Assembly (NCBI GenBank): GCA_945952345.1
Contig: CAMFIS010000011.1
Coordinates: forward strand, 1 to 43,911
Reading direction: 5' to 3'
Origin: an uncultured Fimbriimonas sp.
Lineage (GTDB): Bacteria > Armatimonadota > Fimbriimonadia > Fimbriimonadales > Fimbriimonadaceae
DNA: 43,911 bases
In this document: piece after piece, positions 25,181-33,443 of the stretch
Layout: each line of letters begins with the position of its first letter
Numbering within the stretch: position 1 is the stretch's first letter
Made by a program: the position numbers and the translations under genes
The notes under the pieces: generated by a model
Database searches by the model: none
What the model was told of the DNA's origin: nothing
Seen by the model: only the letters and a program-made list of their open reading frames with translations

Positions 25181-25570
25181 ATGATTACGCTTACCGAACG
25201 TGCTGCTACTGAACTGAAGGATCTGATGACGAGTCAGAACAAAGGTCATGCGGCCCTGAGAGTTTGGGTTGCCGGTGGAGGCTGTTCTGGCCTTTCCTAC
25301 GGCATGGCCCTCGATGAGAACGATCCCGAGGCCGATGACAAGATTTTCGAGACCGACGGCGTCAAACTCATTATCGACTCCCTGAGCCTTGGCTACATGG
25401 AAGGCAGTTCGGTGGACTACGTAGACGACGTATTGGGTGGAGGATTCAAGATCGAGAATCCGAACGCGACATCGACTTGCGGATGCGGCTCCTCATTTAA
25501 AACCGAGGGTGGCGGCGGTTGCGGCAGTGGTGGCTGTGGAAGCGGCGGCGGATGTTGCAGCTCGAACTAA
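25181..25570 (+). CDS. erpA: A-type iron-sulfur cluster carrier (ErpA/IscA family) with Cys-rich tail
   Basis: This 129-residue protein has the HesB/IscA fold with the three cluster-binding cysteines Cys35 (GGGCSGLSYG), Cys100 and Cys102 (TCGCGSSF). Such proteins receive Fe-S clusters and hand them to apoproteins in the cytoplasm. The normal protein would end at about residue 108. Here a Gly/Ser/Cys tail of about 20 residues follows, with four more cysteines (114, 119, 125, 126). Candidate clients nearby are NadA and the ferredoxin. Whether it is ErpA, IscA or SufA cannot be decided, since no isc or suf operon is adjacent. Confidence 0.88.
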   Translation: MITLTERAATELKDLMTSQNKGHAALRVWVAGGGCSGLSYGMALDENDPEADDKIFETDGVKLIIDSLSLGYMEGSSVDYVDDVLGGGFKIENPNATSTCGCGSSFKTEGGGGCGSGGCGSGGGCCSSN

Positions 25571-25590
25571 TTCGTCAATAAGTAGGTTTG

Positions 25591-25616
25591 AAGGCGTCCC
25601 AACTGGGGCGCCTTTT
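25591..25616 (+). terminator. Rho-independent terminator after the Fe-S carrier gene
   Basis: The stem AAGGCGTCCC (25591-25600)/GGGGCGCCTT (25605-25614), with one T-G pair and an AACT loop, is followed by a short T-run. Confidence 0.85.
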
Positions 25617-25619
25617 CAT

Positions 25620-25648
25620 TTGTCATATCTGCGACCATGGTTCATAAT
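25620..25648 (+). promoter_or_regulatory. Promoter of fabI (TTGTCA-N17-CATAAT)
   Basis: -35 TTGTCA (25620-25625), 17-bp spacer, -10 CATAAT (25643-25648). The ATG at 25655 begins seven bases after the -10, so the transcript is predicted to start at or within one base of the start codon. An earlier in-frame ATG (25637) lies inside the spacer and cannot be used from this promoter. Confidence 0.7.
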
Positions 25649-25654
25649 GGTCAC

Positions 25655-26419
25655 ATGCTTCTTCAGGGCAAAAAAGGACTCGTTCTCAACGTCACCAACA
25701 AGAATTCCATTGGTTGGGCGATCGCCGATGCGGCAAACAAAAACGGCGCGATCGTTGGCGTCGGAGCTCAAAATGAGCGGCTGCAAGAAGGTGTGGACAA
25801 ACTCCTGGACGGCCGAACTGGATTTGAAACGGTTCAGATCGATTTTGGATTCGAAGATCAGTACGAGACGATGCGCAAAGACGTCGAGAAGAAGTTGGGC
25901 AAGCTGGACTTCCTCGTCCACTCGGTTGGCTATGCGCCTAAGGAAGCTCTGACCGGCCGGTTTATCGACACAACCCTCGAAGACTTCAATACGGCAATGA
26001 ACGCCAGCGTATTCTCAATGATCCGCACTTGCAAGGAACTCGAGCCGCTGATGAACGACGACAGCAGCATCATTACGCTGAGCTACATCGGTTCGACGCG
26101 TGTCATGAACAACTATAAAGTGATGGGCCTTTGTAAAGCGGCGCTCGAGTCTTCGGTTCGCTACCTTGCTTACGAATTGGGCGATCGGGGTATTCGCGTC
26201 AACACAGTATCTCCGGGGCCGATCAACACGATTTCCGGCCGAGGCGTTTCGGGTCTCGGCAACTTCATCAAGAGCGTGCACGAAGTCGCTCCGCTCAAGC
26301 GCGAATACGGTCAGGAAGAGGCCGCTGGCGCCGCGATGTATCTTCTCAGCGACCTTGGCAAAGGCGTGACGGGGCAGATTATCTTTGTGGACAGCGGTTA
26401 TAACGTGATGGCGGTCTGA
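25655..26419 (+). CDS. fabI: Enoyl-[acyl-carrier-protein] reductase (NADH)
   Basis: This 254-residue short-chain dehydrogenase homologue performs the last reduction of each fatty-acid elongation cycle. It has the modified glycine motif and N-x-x-S-I-G-W (KNSIGWAIA), HSVGYAPKEAL, and the catalytic Tyr-x6-Lys in NYKVMGLCK. It also has the RVNTVSPGPI segment and a C-terminal GYNVMAV end. The ATG at 25655 is preferred over 25637 because it gives the standard MLLQGKKGLV beginning and fits the promoter. It lies away from acpP-fabF in the same window. Triclosan-type inhibitors target this family. Confidence 0.95.
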   Translation: MLLQGKKGLVLNVTNKNSIGWAIADAANKNGAIVGVGAQNERLQEGVDKLLDGRTGFETVQIDFGFEDQYETMRKDVEKKLGKLDFLVHSVGYAPKEALTGRFIDTTLEDFNTAMNASVFSMIRTCKELEPLMNDDSSIITLSYIGSTRVMNNYKVMGLCKAALESSVRYLAYELGDRGIRVNTVSPGPINTISGRGVSGLGNFIKSVHEVAPLKREYGQEEAAGAAMYLLSDLGKGVTGQIIFVDSGYNVMAV

Positions 26420-26423
26420 GGAA

Positions 26424-26465
26424 GTTGTGAGTTGTGAGTTGTGAGTTGTGAGTCGGGAGTTGTGA
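26424..26465. repeat. Heptanucleotide tandem repeat (GTTGTGA)
   Basis: Four perfect copies (26424-26451), one degenerate GTCGGGA and one further perfect copy lie between the convergent fabI and permease genes. No function is apparent. Confidence 0.85.
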
Positions 26466-26501
26466 GCCGGCCAGTTACGTTTGCTTTGGGCTCAACGATA
26501 A

Positions 26502-28235
26502 CTATCTTCCCCCAAACCCCGATAGCGTCACGCCTTCGATAAAGTACTTCTGAGCGAAGAAGAAGACAGCGACAACCGGCACAACCGTCATCGACGTGAA
26601 CGCCATCAGGAGTCCCGGTTCGTTGTCGCCATCGCGGTCGCCCTTGAACAGCTGAAGCGCGTAGCTGATCGGCATATGCTCGGGTGAGTTGATGTAGATC
26701 AGCGGGCCCATGAAGTTGTTCCACGCTCCGAGGAAGGTTCCCACTGCGATGACGGCTAGCGCCGGTTTGATCTGCGGCAGCATGATATTCCAGAAAGTCT
26801 TGAGATACGAGCAGCCATCGATCTTCGCCGCATCCTCGAGCTCCATCGGGATCTGGGAGAAGAACTGCCGCAAGAGGAAGATGTTAAATGCCGAGCCAAA
26901 GAAGGCGGGAACCCAAAGCGGATACAGTGTATCGACCCAACCGAGCGATCGGTAGATGAGGAATTGCGGGAGCATGGTAACCGCACCCGGAAGCATCATC
27001 GTGGCAAGGAGGATGTTGAACATCTTGTCCTTACCCGGGAATTTCAATCGCGAGAAACTGTAGGCGACGATGCTGCAGCTTAGGATCGTGCCGATCACGC
27101 CCATGATGACAAGGATCAGCGTGTTCTTGAGGTAGACCAACCCGTTCGCGGTTTCGATCGGAAGGTACTGAATCGCTTCGGTGTAGTTCTGGGTTCTTAG
27201 GCCGATGTGGCGGACTGGATCGGTCTTCTCCCCCAGCAAGGTCACTTCTTTGCCTTTCTTGTCCTCTGGCTCCATGATCTGCAGGATCTTGCGGCCATCC
27301 TCCAAGCTCTCTTTCTCAAAGCCTTTGATCTGTTCACCGTCGACGACAGCGGTATAGACCTTTGCGTCAATGGGCACCTCGCGGAGTTGATCGCGAGTCG
27401 TGTAGAAAGTGATTCCTCGAACCGAAAGCGGACGGAAGATGTCCATTTTCATCTTGCCGTTCTCCATTCCAACCGAAATGGCTTCGACTTGGCGTCCGTT
27501 GAAGTCGCCAACATAGTGCTTCTTCGTCGGGTCAGGGTTCACATACGGGACGGTTTCTGTAACTCGGGGAACCCATATGATGCCCGACTTGGCCGACATG
27601 TCGCGATCCTCTTTGAAACTGGTGATCAGAAGGAAGACGAACGGAAGTCCGAACACGACCGAACCGATGATGAGTGCGATCTGGGTGGCGACAGTCTTCG
27701 TTACCCCTCGTCCACGAACCGAGTTGTAACCCCAAGCGATGGAGATCATGGAAAGCACGAACAGTGCTGCGACGAAACCAATGACGGACATGGAAAGCGG
27801 AATGCCGCCTTGAAGAATGTCGATCTTGTTGTCTGGATCTTGCTTGTACAGCCAGCCCATCCCAAAGGCGCAGACCAACGCGATTGCCGCTGCCTGGAAA
27901 TCCTTCATTCTCTCGGCGCTTTGAATTGACGACATCGACCGACATAAGCGCCAAATCGCGAATGCGACGAGCGCTACTCCAATCCAGGCCGACCAAGGCA
28001 TCACGTACCAAAAGATGGGAAGCTTGATGCCTTCCTTCGAAAAAGGTGTGGTCCAGACGACTCCGATAAAGAACAGCACGACCGTACCAATCCCTTTGGA
28101 AGCCACGGAAGCAGGTGTGATCGAGCTAACGCGTTTGCCAAAGAGGAGGATCGCATCGCGAACAAACAGGAAAAGGAATACCAGCGCAGCCCAAGTCGCC
28201 ACCGATCCAATCGAGAAGAGAATGGCTTTGCTCAC
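26502..28235 (-). CDS. Carbohydrate ABC transporter permease, MalG type, enlarged
   Basis: This 577-residue permease is twice the usual MalG length of about 280. About four extra hydrophobic segments fill residues 1-170. The first core helix (VFGLPFVFLLITSFKED) is then followed by an inserted hydrophilic region of about 150 residues before the conserved core resumes at NYTEAIQYL. The cytoplasmic EAA loop is DAAKIDGCSYLKTFWNIMLP. The GTG start at 28235 is chosen because its GTGA overlaps the upstream TGA stop and GGAGGT lies six bases before it. It pairs with the preceding fused permease; the ATPase is not in the window. Confidence 0.88.
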   Translation of the reverse strand: MSKAILFSIGSVATWAALVFLFLFVRDAILLFGKRVSSITPASVASKGIGTVVLFFIGVVWTTPFSKEGIKLPIFWYVMPWSAWIGVALVAFAIWRLCRSMSSIQSAERMKDFQAAAIALVCAFGMGWLYKQDPDNKIDILQGGIPLSMSVIGFVAALFVLSMISIAWGYNSVRGRGVTKTVATQIALIIGSVVFGLPFVFLLITSFKEDRDMSAKSGIIWVPRVTETVPYVNPDPTKKHYVGDFNGRQVEAISVGMENGKMKMDIFRPLSVRGITFYTTRDQLREVPIDAKVYTAVVDGEQIKGFEKESLEDGRKILQIMEPEDKKGKEVTLLGEKTDPVRHIGLRTQNYTEAIQYLPIETANGLVYLKNTLILVIMGVIGTILSCSIVAYSFSRLKFPGKDKMFNILLATMMLPGAVTMLPQFLIYRSLGWVDTLYPLWVPAFFGSAFNIFLLRQFFSQIPMELEDAAKIDGCSYLKTFWNIMLPQIKPALAVIAVGTFLGAWNNFMGPLIYINSPEHMPISYALQLFKGDRDGDNEPGLLMAFTSMTVVPVVAVFFFAQKYFIEGVTLSGFGGR

Positions 28236-30676
28236 GCGTCCACCTCCGTGTGCACCCAACGATCTTTGAGCTTCCACTGGATATACGTCACCACCATAAC
28301 GAGGACGAATATCAGCCAAGCCAGAGCGGATGCGTAACCCATCTTGAAGTACGCGAAGCCATTATTGAAGAGGTGGAAGGCTGGGGTGAGGAGGCTGTCA
28401 TCCGGGCCGATGGGGCCATCGAGTGACGGTCGCATAACGTACACACGATCGAACTCTTGCATCGCGCCAATGAATCCGGTTATGAGGTTAAAGAAAATGA
28501 TTGGACTGAGCTGGGGGAATGTGATCGACCAGAATTGTCGATTTCCATTTGCGCCGTCGATCGATGCTGCCTCGTATAGTGACGTTGGAACGCCCTTGAG
28601 TCCGGCAAGCCAGAGCACCATGCCTCCCCCTGCGCCCCAAACGCCTTGGATAATGAGGGCGGGCTTACTCCACTCTGCAGACTGGAGCCATCCGGGCGGC
28701 TGCACGCCGAGCCACTTCGTAATGGTATCGACCCAGTAAGAGTTGATCAATCCCTTGCCAGGATCCGCAGTCAGAACCCAGGTCCAGAGCACGGCGCTCG
28801 CAATGACAGGAACGATCGAGGGCATATAGAAGAACGTGCGATAGAAGCGAATTCCCTTCGATGCCGTGTTGAGCAGCAGAGCGATGGCCAGGCCGGTGGA
28901 GAGTCCGAGGGGTACGCCGACACCGGTCAGATAAGCCACGTTCGACAGCGCCCTGCTCACCGCCTTCCAATCCGCTCCAAACATGTCCTGGTAGTTCTTG
29001 AGGCCAACCCATCGAGCTTCGTTCAGCACGTCCCACTGCGTAAAGCTGAAGAACAAGGAGGCGATCATCGGTCCAATCGTGAGCAGGAGAAAGCCAAACA
29101 CCCAGGGCGAAACGAAAAGGTATGCCCACTTGGCCTCGTGCCGTTCGATTCGGCCAATTTTCGCCGTGGCGAACTGCCATATAAAGTAGCCGACAAAACC
29201 TAGGAGCGCGAGGACGCCGAGGAAGGCGGGCGCCCGAAGGTCGATGACGGGATAGTGACTCTTGTTATAGAAGGCATCGAGGTCGCGCTGGACCGTTGTC
29301 TGAGCATCTTTCAGTGCTTGCTCGGAGGAGGCTTTCTTGTAGCAAGCGGCCTCCATGGCCTTCACGTGCTCGGACCAAAGAATCTGGCCGGCAAAGGTGG
29401 CGGGTCGGATGCGGCCAAAGCGTGCCATCGACGTATGCATCTCGATGGCCTCGGCGTAGTTCGGATTGGCTGGCTTAAAGAGCTTGACCGATGTTTCGTT
29501 GGCTTCGATGTTCGCAATTTGGCGCGGAAGGAAGAGTCGGCCCCGCATTCGCTCCCAAGCGGCCTGGGCTCGGTTTTCGATCAGACGGCCTTCAAAGGAT
29601 GTCATGAACTTGATGAGCTTCCAACCGTCCTCGGGATTCTTGGCACCCTTGGGAATGGCGAGCGAGAAACCACCCATCCAGGTCACGAAAGTGTCCTTCT
29701 CGTTGGCAAACCTACCTCGGTGATTGTATCGGTCATCCGGAACGGGCGCAGGTGAACCCTGGAGTTCGAGATCCGGCGCGTAGCGTGACAGGGCATTGAG
29801 TACCCAGTCGCCGTCGATCTTCATTACGACTTGGCCGACGATGAAGCAGTCGTTCTCTTTGCCTTGGAATCCGGTTTCGAAGCTCTTGGCCTTCTCGTAG
29901 CCGCCGACGATGTCGTATCCCTTCACGATATAGTCGAGGGCTTCGCGAGCCTCGGGTGTGTTCATCGTACAAGTGCGGCCGTCTGCGCTCAAGAAGTTTG
30001 CGTTGTTCTGAAACGCGTACATGTACAGCCACGAGTTGCCAAAGTTGGGCATGAATCCCGCCCGAACGAGTCGGCCCTGACTATCGAACTTGGTGAGGAC
30101 TTTGCTGTACGCCAGCAACTCGGACCATGTTCTCGGGGCTCTTTCGGGATCGAGACCAGCCGCCCGTAACTTGTCGCCCTCTTCGCGGAAGATCTTTTTG
30201 TTCCAATAGAGGATGCGGTTGTCCGAAGAGGTCGGGATTGCGTAGACCTTGCCTTCGTAGGACGCCTCACGCCACGGCGCGGGATAGTATTGTTGCGGCG
30301 TTGGGCAGAGTGGGTCGTGGTCTTTGTCTCGAGCAATGAGGTCGTCGAGGGGTCGGAATGCGCCCCGCGACGCCCAGTCGGAAATTGTGAATCGGTCTTG
30401 GTTGATGACGTCGGGAGCGACGTTTCCCACGATCGAGGTCATGAGCTTTTGCGGATCCATTCGACCGGCGCCCATGCTGAGCAGCTTGACCTTGACGTCT
30501 GGATTGCGCCGTTCGAATTCTCGGATGACCGCGTCTTGACCTTTGGTTTCTGGACCGAGGGCAAGTCCCCAAAGAACGACTTCTCGTTTCGCCTTTGGTG
30601 CGCCGGGATCGGTCTGAGCAAATGCCAGCGCCGTAAGCAAGCAGGCAAGTAAGCAGAGGAATCGTTTTTTGCTCAT
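28232..30676 (-). CDS. Fused sugar-binding protein and MalF-type ABC permease
   Basis: This 814-residue protein joins two normally separate parts. Residues 1-20 are a signal peptide or first membrane helix (ending LAFAQ). Residues about 30-470 are a family 1 extracellular solute-binding protein (VVLWGLALGPE, DVINQDRFTISDWASRGAFRPLDDL, FSLAIPKGAKNPEDGWKLIKF). A helix (about 488-508) leads to a MalF-type permease (about 525-814) with the EAA loop EAASIDGANGNRQFWSITFP. No mature-protein cleavage or lipobox is needed if the binding protein stays tethered. The frame is continuous with no sign of a lost stop. The substrate is probably an oligosaccharide; the ATPase must be supplied from elsewhere. 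The 4-bp overlap couples it to the second permease. Confidence 0.9.
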   Translation of the reverse strand: MSKKRFLCLLACLLTALAFAQTDPGAPKAKREVVLWGLALGPETKGQDAVIREFERRNPDVKVKLLSMGAGRMDPQKLMTSIVGNVAPDVINQDRFTISDWASRGAFRPLDDLIARDKDHDPLCPTPQQYYPAPWREASYEGKVYAIPTSSDNRILYWNKKIFREEGDKLRAAGLDPERAPRTWSELLAYSKVLTKFDSQGRLVRAGFMPNFGNSWLYMYAFQNNANFLSADGRTCTMNTPEAREALDYIVKGYDIVGGYEKAKSFETGFQGKENDCFIVGQVVMKIDGDWVLNALSRYAPDLELQGSPAPVPDDRYNHRGRFANEKDTFVTWMGGFSLAIPKGAKNPEDGWKLIKFMTSFEGRLIENRAQAAWERMRGRLFLPRQIANIEANETSVKLFKPANPNYAEAIEMHTSMARFGRIRPATFAGQILWSEHVKAMEAACYKKASSEQALKDAQTTVQRDLDAFYNKSHYPVIDLRAPAFLGVLALLGFVGYFIWQFATAKIGRIERHEAKWAYLFVSPWVFGFLLLTIGPMIASLFFSFTQWDVLNEARWVGLKNYQDMFGADWKAVSRALSNVAYLTGVGVPLGLSTGLAIALLLNTASKGIRFYRTFFYMPSIVPVIASAVLWTWVLTADPGKGLINSYWVDTITKWLGVQPPGWLQSAEWSKPALIIQGVWGAGGGMVLWLAGLKGVPTSLYEAASIDGANGNRQFWSITFPQLSPIIFFNLITGFIGAMQEFDRVYVMRPSLDGPIGPDDSLLTPAFHLFNNGFAYFKMGYASALAWLIFVLVMVVTYIQWKLKDRWVHTEVDA

Positions 30677-30790
30677 CGTCGAACCTAGACCCGTATTAAA
30701 GCTGATCTTACACCGAGAATACGAATTCTCAGTTGAAATCTTGGAGAATTTCCTTGACGAAAGTTGGGCAAGGGTACCCTTTTTGCTTCG

Positions 30791-32113
30791 GTGTCAAGTT
30801 CTCCCTCTTCCGATTCCAATTCTCCGCGAGAAGACGGCGCAAAGGCGCCGAGCCTCGTTCCTCTTATTCTAACGGTCTTTATCGACCTACTTGGGTTTGC
30901 GATGTTCATTCCCGACCTCCAGCTAAGAGGCGAGAGCTTGGTGCTGCAACTCTTCGGAACATCCAAGTCGGCGGTACTGGCTGGTTCGCCAATGGCGATG
31001 AAAGTTGGGCTCATGGTGGGACTCGGTCAGTCGGTCTATTCGATCGCACAGTTGCTAACGGGAACCTGGATGGGGCGAATGAGCGATCAGAAGGGCCGAC
31101 GCCCCATTCTTCTCGTCAGTAGCGCTCTATCCGTTCTCGCCTACATCATGTACGCAAATGTGCACACGATCTTTCTCCTGTATTTGTCGCGAGCCCTCTC
31201 GGGTGTCGCGGCGGCGAACCTTGGCGTGGCCTATGCGTACGTGGCCGATGTCACCAAGCCCGAAGAGAGATCGGCGAAGATCGGGTTGCTCGGCGCTGCA
31301 TTTGGAATGGGATTCGTGATAGGACCCGCCCTCGGTGCAGGATTGCTCATGATCAGTCACGATAGTCCGGCGCCTCTGGGTTACTTTGCGTCTGCTCTCT
31401 GTCTGGTCAATTTCATCCTAATCTACCGGATGGTAGGCGAGTCAAATACGACACGACTCGATACCAAGAAGGAGTCCTTCGCGACCCAGCTTGTAAATTC
31501 GCTGAGGGTAAAAGAACTCGGAGTGTTGATGCTGATGTTCTTCATGATGAACCTCGCATTTACCAATCTCGAGGCCACCTTCTTCCGTCTTCTCTCGGCT
31601 CCAAACTGGATATTCCATGTCGCTGAGGATCATGCCAAGCAGGTTGGAGCGGTCATATTAACCGTCGTCGGAATCACGATGGCGATCACGCAAGGTGGCT
31701 TGGTGAGGATCATCGTGCCCAAGCTTGGCGAACTCCGGACGGTAAGAATCTTTTACACCTTGTTCTTGCCCGTCTTCCTCGCCGTTCCGTACTACCCATC
31801 CTATTGGCCCGGCTTACTTGGAACCGTAGCTCTTGGCTTCACGAACGGCCTATCGGGTCCGAGTATGAGTTCGCTGGTTTCCCAGCGAGCGCCAAGAGAA
31901 ATTCAAGGAAGTGTGATGGGACTCACGCAGTCACTCGGGTCGTTGGCTCGTGTCGTCGGTCCACTATTCGCTAATTTCCTCTTTCAGCTTCGTCCGTCGT
32001 ACCCATATTTGTATGGCACATGCCTTGCCTGTATCCCCGCGCTGCTTTCTTGGGTTATCCTTAAACCGGCATCGTCGGATGGACAGTCTGGACCGCTAAT
32101 TGCCGCTCATTAA
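30791..32113 (+). CDS. Major facilitator superfamily transporter
   Basis: This transporter of about 440 residues has twelve hydrophobic segments. The MFS signature after helix 2 is GRMSDQKGRRPILL, as in TetA-like drug-proton antiporters, and a glycine-rich motif C-like helix follows (GMGFVIGPALGAGLL). The GTG start at 30791 is proposed instead of the longer in-frame TTG at 30764, because TTGACG (30754-30759) and TACCCT (30775-30780) form a possible promoter ending ten bases before it. The TTG remains possible. The substrate is unknown; sugar or drug efflux are both plausible beside an ABC importer. Confidence 0.82.
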   Translation: MSSSPSSDSNSPREDGAKAPSLVPLILTVFIDLLGFAMFIPDLQLRGESLVLQLFGTSKSAVLAGSPMAMKVGLMVGLGQSVYSIAQLLTGTWMGRMSDQKGRRPILLVSSALSVLAYIMYANVHTIFLLYLSRALSGVAAANLGVAYAYVADVTKPEERSAKIGLLGAAFGMGFVIGPALGAGLLMISHDSPAPLGYFASALCLVNFILIYRMVGESNTTRLDTKKESFATQLVNSLRVKELGVLMLMFFMMNLAFTNLEATFFRLLSAPNWIFHVAEDHAKQVGAVILTVVGITMAITQGGLVRIIVPKLGELRTVRIFYTLFLPVFLAVPYYPSYWPGLLGTVALGFTNGLSGPSMSSLVSQRAPREIQGSVMGLTQSLGSLARVVGPLFANFLFQLRPSYPYLYGTCLACIPALLSWVILKPASSDGQSGPLIAAH

Positions 32114-32124
32114 TCGCGAGAACC

Positions 32125-32463
32125 ATGCCCGAAGAAGCCATCGAATCCAATTCACCAGCACCGGCTAATTCGCATGCAAAGCGAGATTGGCTCGGCTCGC
32201 TCGTTGGGCTTGGAATTTTCCTGCTGGGCATCGGGATCTTGTTCACCGTCTTTAGCCAGGCGCTCAGCCTGTTCGGAACTCCGCCCAAGGTGGAGATGCA
32301 GGTTCAACCGGGTAAGCCGATCGAGATATCCAGCGCCTTCAATGGCATGATGGGCGTGGTGGTGAAGGTTGTCCTCCTCATCCTCATGACGTGGGTTGGC
32401 TCGGTTATCGCAAACCGAGGCATTTACCTTTACAGCCAGAGCAAGATGGGCCGAAAGTCCTGA
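32125..32463 (+). CDS. Small membrane protein of unknown function
   Basis: This 112-residue protein has a charged N-terminus, then two membrane helices (about residues 23-45 and 76-97) joined by a loop of about 30 residues, and a basic tail. No family is recognised. The ATG lies 11 bp after the MFS stop, so it is probably co-transcribed with the transporter. Confidence 0.6.
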   Translation: MPEEAIESNSPAPANSHAKRDWLGSLVGLGIFLLGIGILFTVFSQALSLFGTPPKVEMQVQPGKPIEISSAFNGMMGVVVKVVLLILMTWVGSVIANRGIYLYSQSKMGRKS

Positions 32464-32526
32464 CTGGTAAATATGCCGGATATGGAGCCAAAAGGTAAAG
32501 AAATCTGTCAGGTTTTCAACAAAGGA

Positions 32527-32555
32527 TTGTCAGCGTTCCAGATTCGCGCTATCAT
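32527..32555 (+). promoter_or_regulatory. Promoter of the PEP-CTERM gene (TTGTCA-N17-TATCAT)
   Basis: -35 TTGTCA (32527-32532), 17-bp spacer, -10 TATCAT (32550-32555). The predicted leader is about 40 nt with GAGGT (32586-32590) ten bases before the ATG. Confidence 0.65.
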
Positions 32556-32600
32556 GATTGAATCAGACCCCTTGGGGCTGATACTGAGGTTATTATCAAG

Positions 32601-33299
32601 ATGAATTTGGGCAATGTTACACGCGGTGCAGCTCTCGCTGTTTTCGCGGTTAGTGCGCTTACTGCGAATGCTCAGTCCGTGTCCATGTGGTGGAACAAAC
32701 AGGGGGATGCTGCGGCTACGCAGCCGGCTACGGTCGATGTCCTTGCTGGTTCGACGGTCACGCTGAGCTTCTACATGTCGACTTCGAATTTCACGGGTGG
32801 AATTACGCAAGTCTATTCGATGGTTGGATTCGACACGACGACGTCCATGGGCAATTCTGCTTCCCCTGCGGGTAGCGGCATCACACTCAACGGCTCCGTC
32901 GCTTGGGATACCACGAGTCTTCCAGGTGGATCGAACCTGGGCGACACGCTCGGCGGTGGATACGGTACTTCCGGTACGCGACCATACGGCGTTTGGGCTT
33001 CGTACGTTCGAAACACTGGAAACTTTGGGTTCACGAACTCCAGCAACCTTCACATTTTCGATGTCACGTTGAACGTGAGCAATACGCTTACGGCAGGTAC
33101 CTTGCGACCGGTTACGATCTTCTCGGCTCCGTCGCTGCCTGGCTTCTACGACACAGAAGTGTGGGATACAAACAATTTAGCTGCAGCTCCGCAAACCTAC
33201 GTTGCCAACCTCCGAGTTGTCAATCCGGTTCCGGAACCCGCATCCCTCGCCGCTTTGGGTATTGGCGCCGCAGCTCTGCTTCGACGCCGCAAGAAGTAA
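32601..33299 (+). CDS. PEP-CTERM sorting domain protein
   Basis: This 232-residue secreted protein has a signal peptide (residues 1-24, ending TANAQ), a beta-rich middle region of unknown fold (cohesin-like length, with many Ser/Thr/Gly) and a C-terminal PEP-CTERM tag: VPEPASLAALGIG, a hydrophobic stretch, then RRRKK. The tag is cut by an exosortase in the inner membrane, normally during exopolysaccharide-linked export. No exosortase lies in the window. A strong terminator follows, so the gene is monocistronic. Confidence 0.88.
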   Translation: MNLGNVTRGAALAVFAVSALTANAQSVSMWWNKQGDAAATQPATVDVLAGSTVTLSFYMSTSNFTGGITQVYSMVGFDTTTSMGNSASPAGSGITLNGSVAWDTTSLPGGSNLGDTLGGGYGTSGTRPYGVWASYVRNTGNFGFTNSSNLHIFDVTLNVSNTLTAGTLRPVTIFSAPSLPGFYDTEVWDTNNLAAAPQTYVANLRVVNPVPEPASLAALGIGAAALLRRRKK

Positions 33300-33312
33300 G
33301 CCTCAGTGAAAG

Positions 33313-33349
33313 GGACTGCGGGCATAGAGCATGCTTGCAGTCCTTTTTT
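33313..33349 (+). terminator. Rho-independent terminator after the PEP-CTERM gene
   Basis: GGACTGC (33313-33319)/GCAGTCC (33337-33343), with inner pairs GCAT/ATGC, is followed by six Ts. Confidence 0.9.
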
Positions 33350-33416
33350 GTAGGTCATTCCTTGCATTTCTTTCAGGGTGAAGTTGTTTATTGGGGATCT
33401 GGCAACATCCTGCCAA

Positions 33417-33432
33417 CTCGATGGTCATCGAG
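33417..33432 (+). promoter_or_regulatory. Palindrome just upstream of the first sedolisin start
   Basis: A perfect inverted repeat CTCGATG/CATCGAG with a GT spacer ends 11 bases before the ATG at 33444 and covers the GAGAG ribosome-binding region. It could be an operator or an mRNA hairpin that limits translation. Confidence 0.4.
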
Positions 33433-33443
33433 AGACGATTCAT

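Noticed and set aside
26424-26465. CRISPR-like array
   Set aside because: The repeat unit is only 7 bp and directly tandem, with no spacers and no cas genes nearby.
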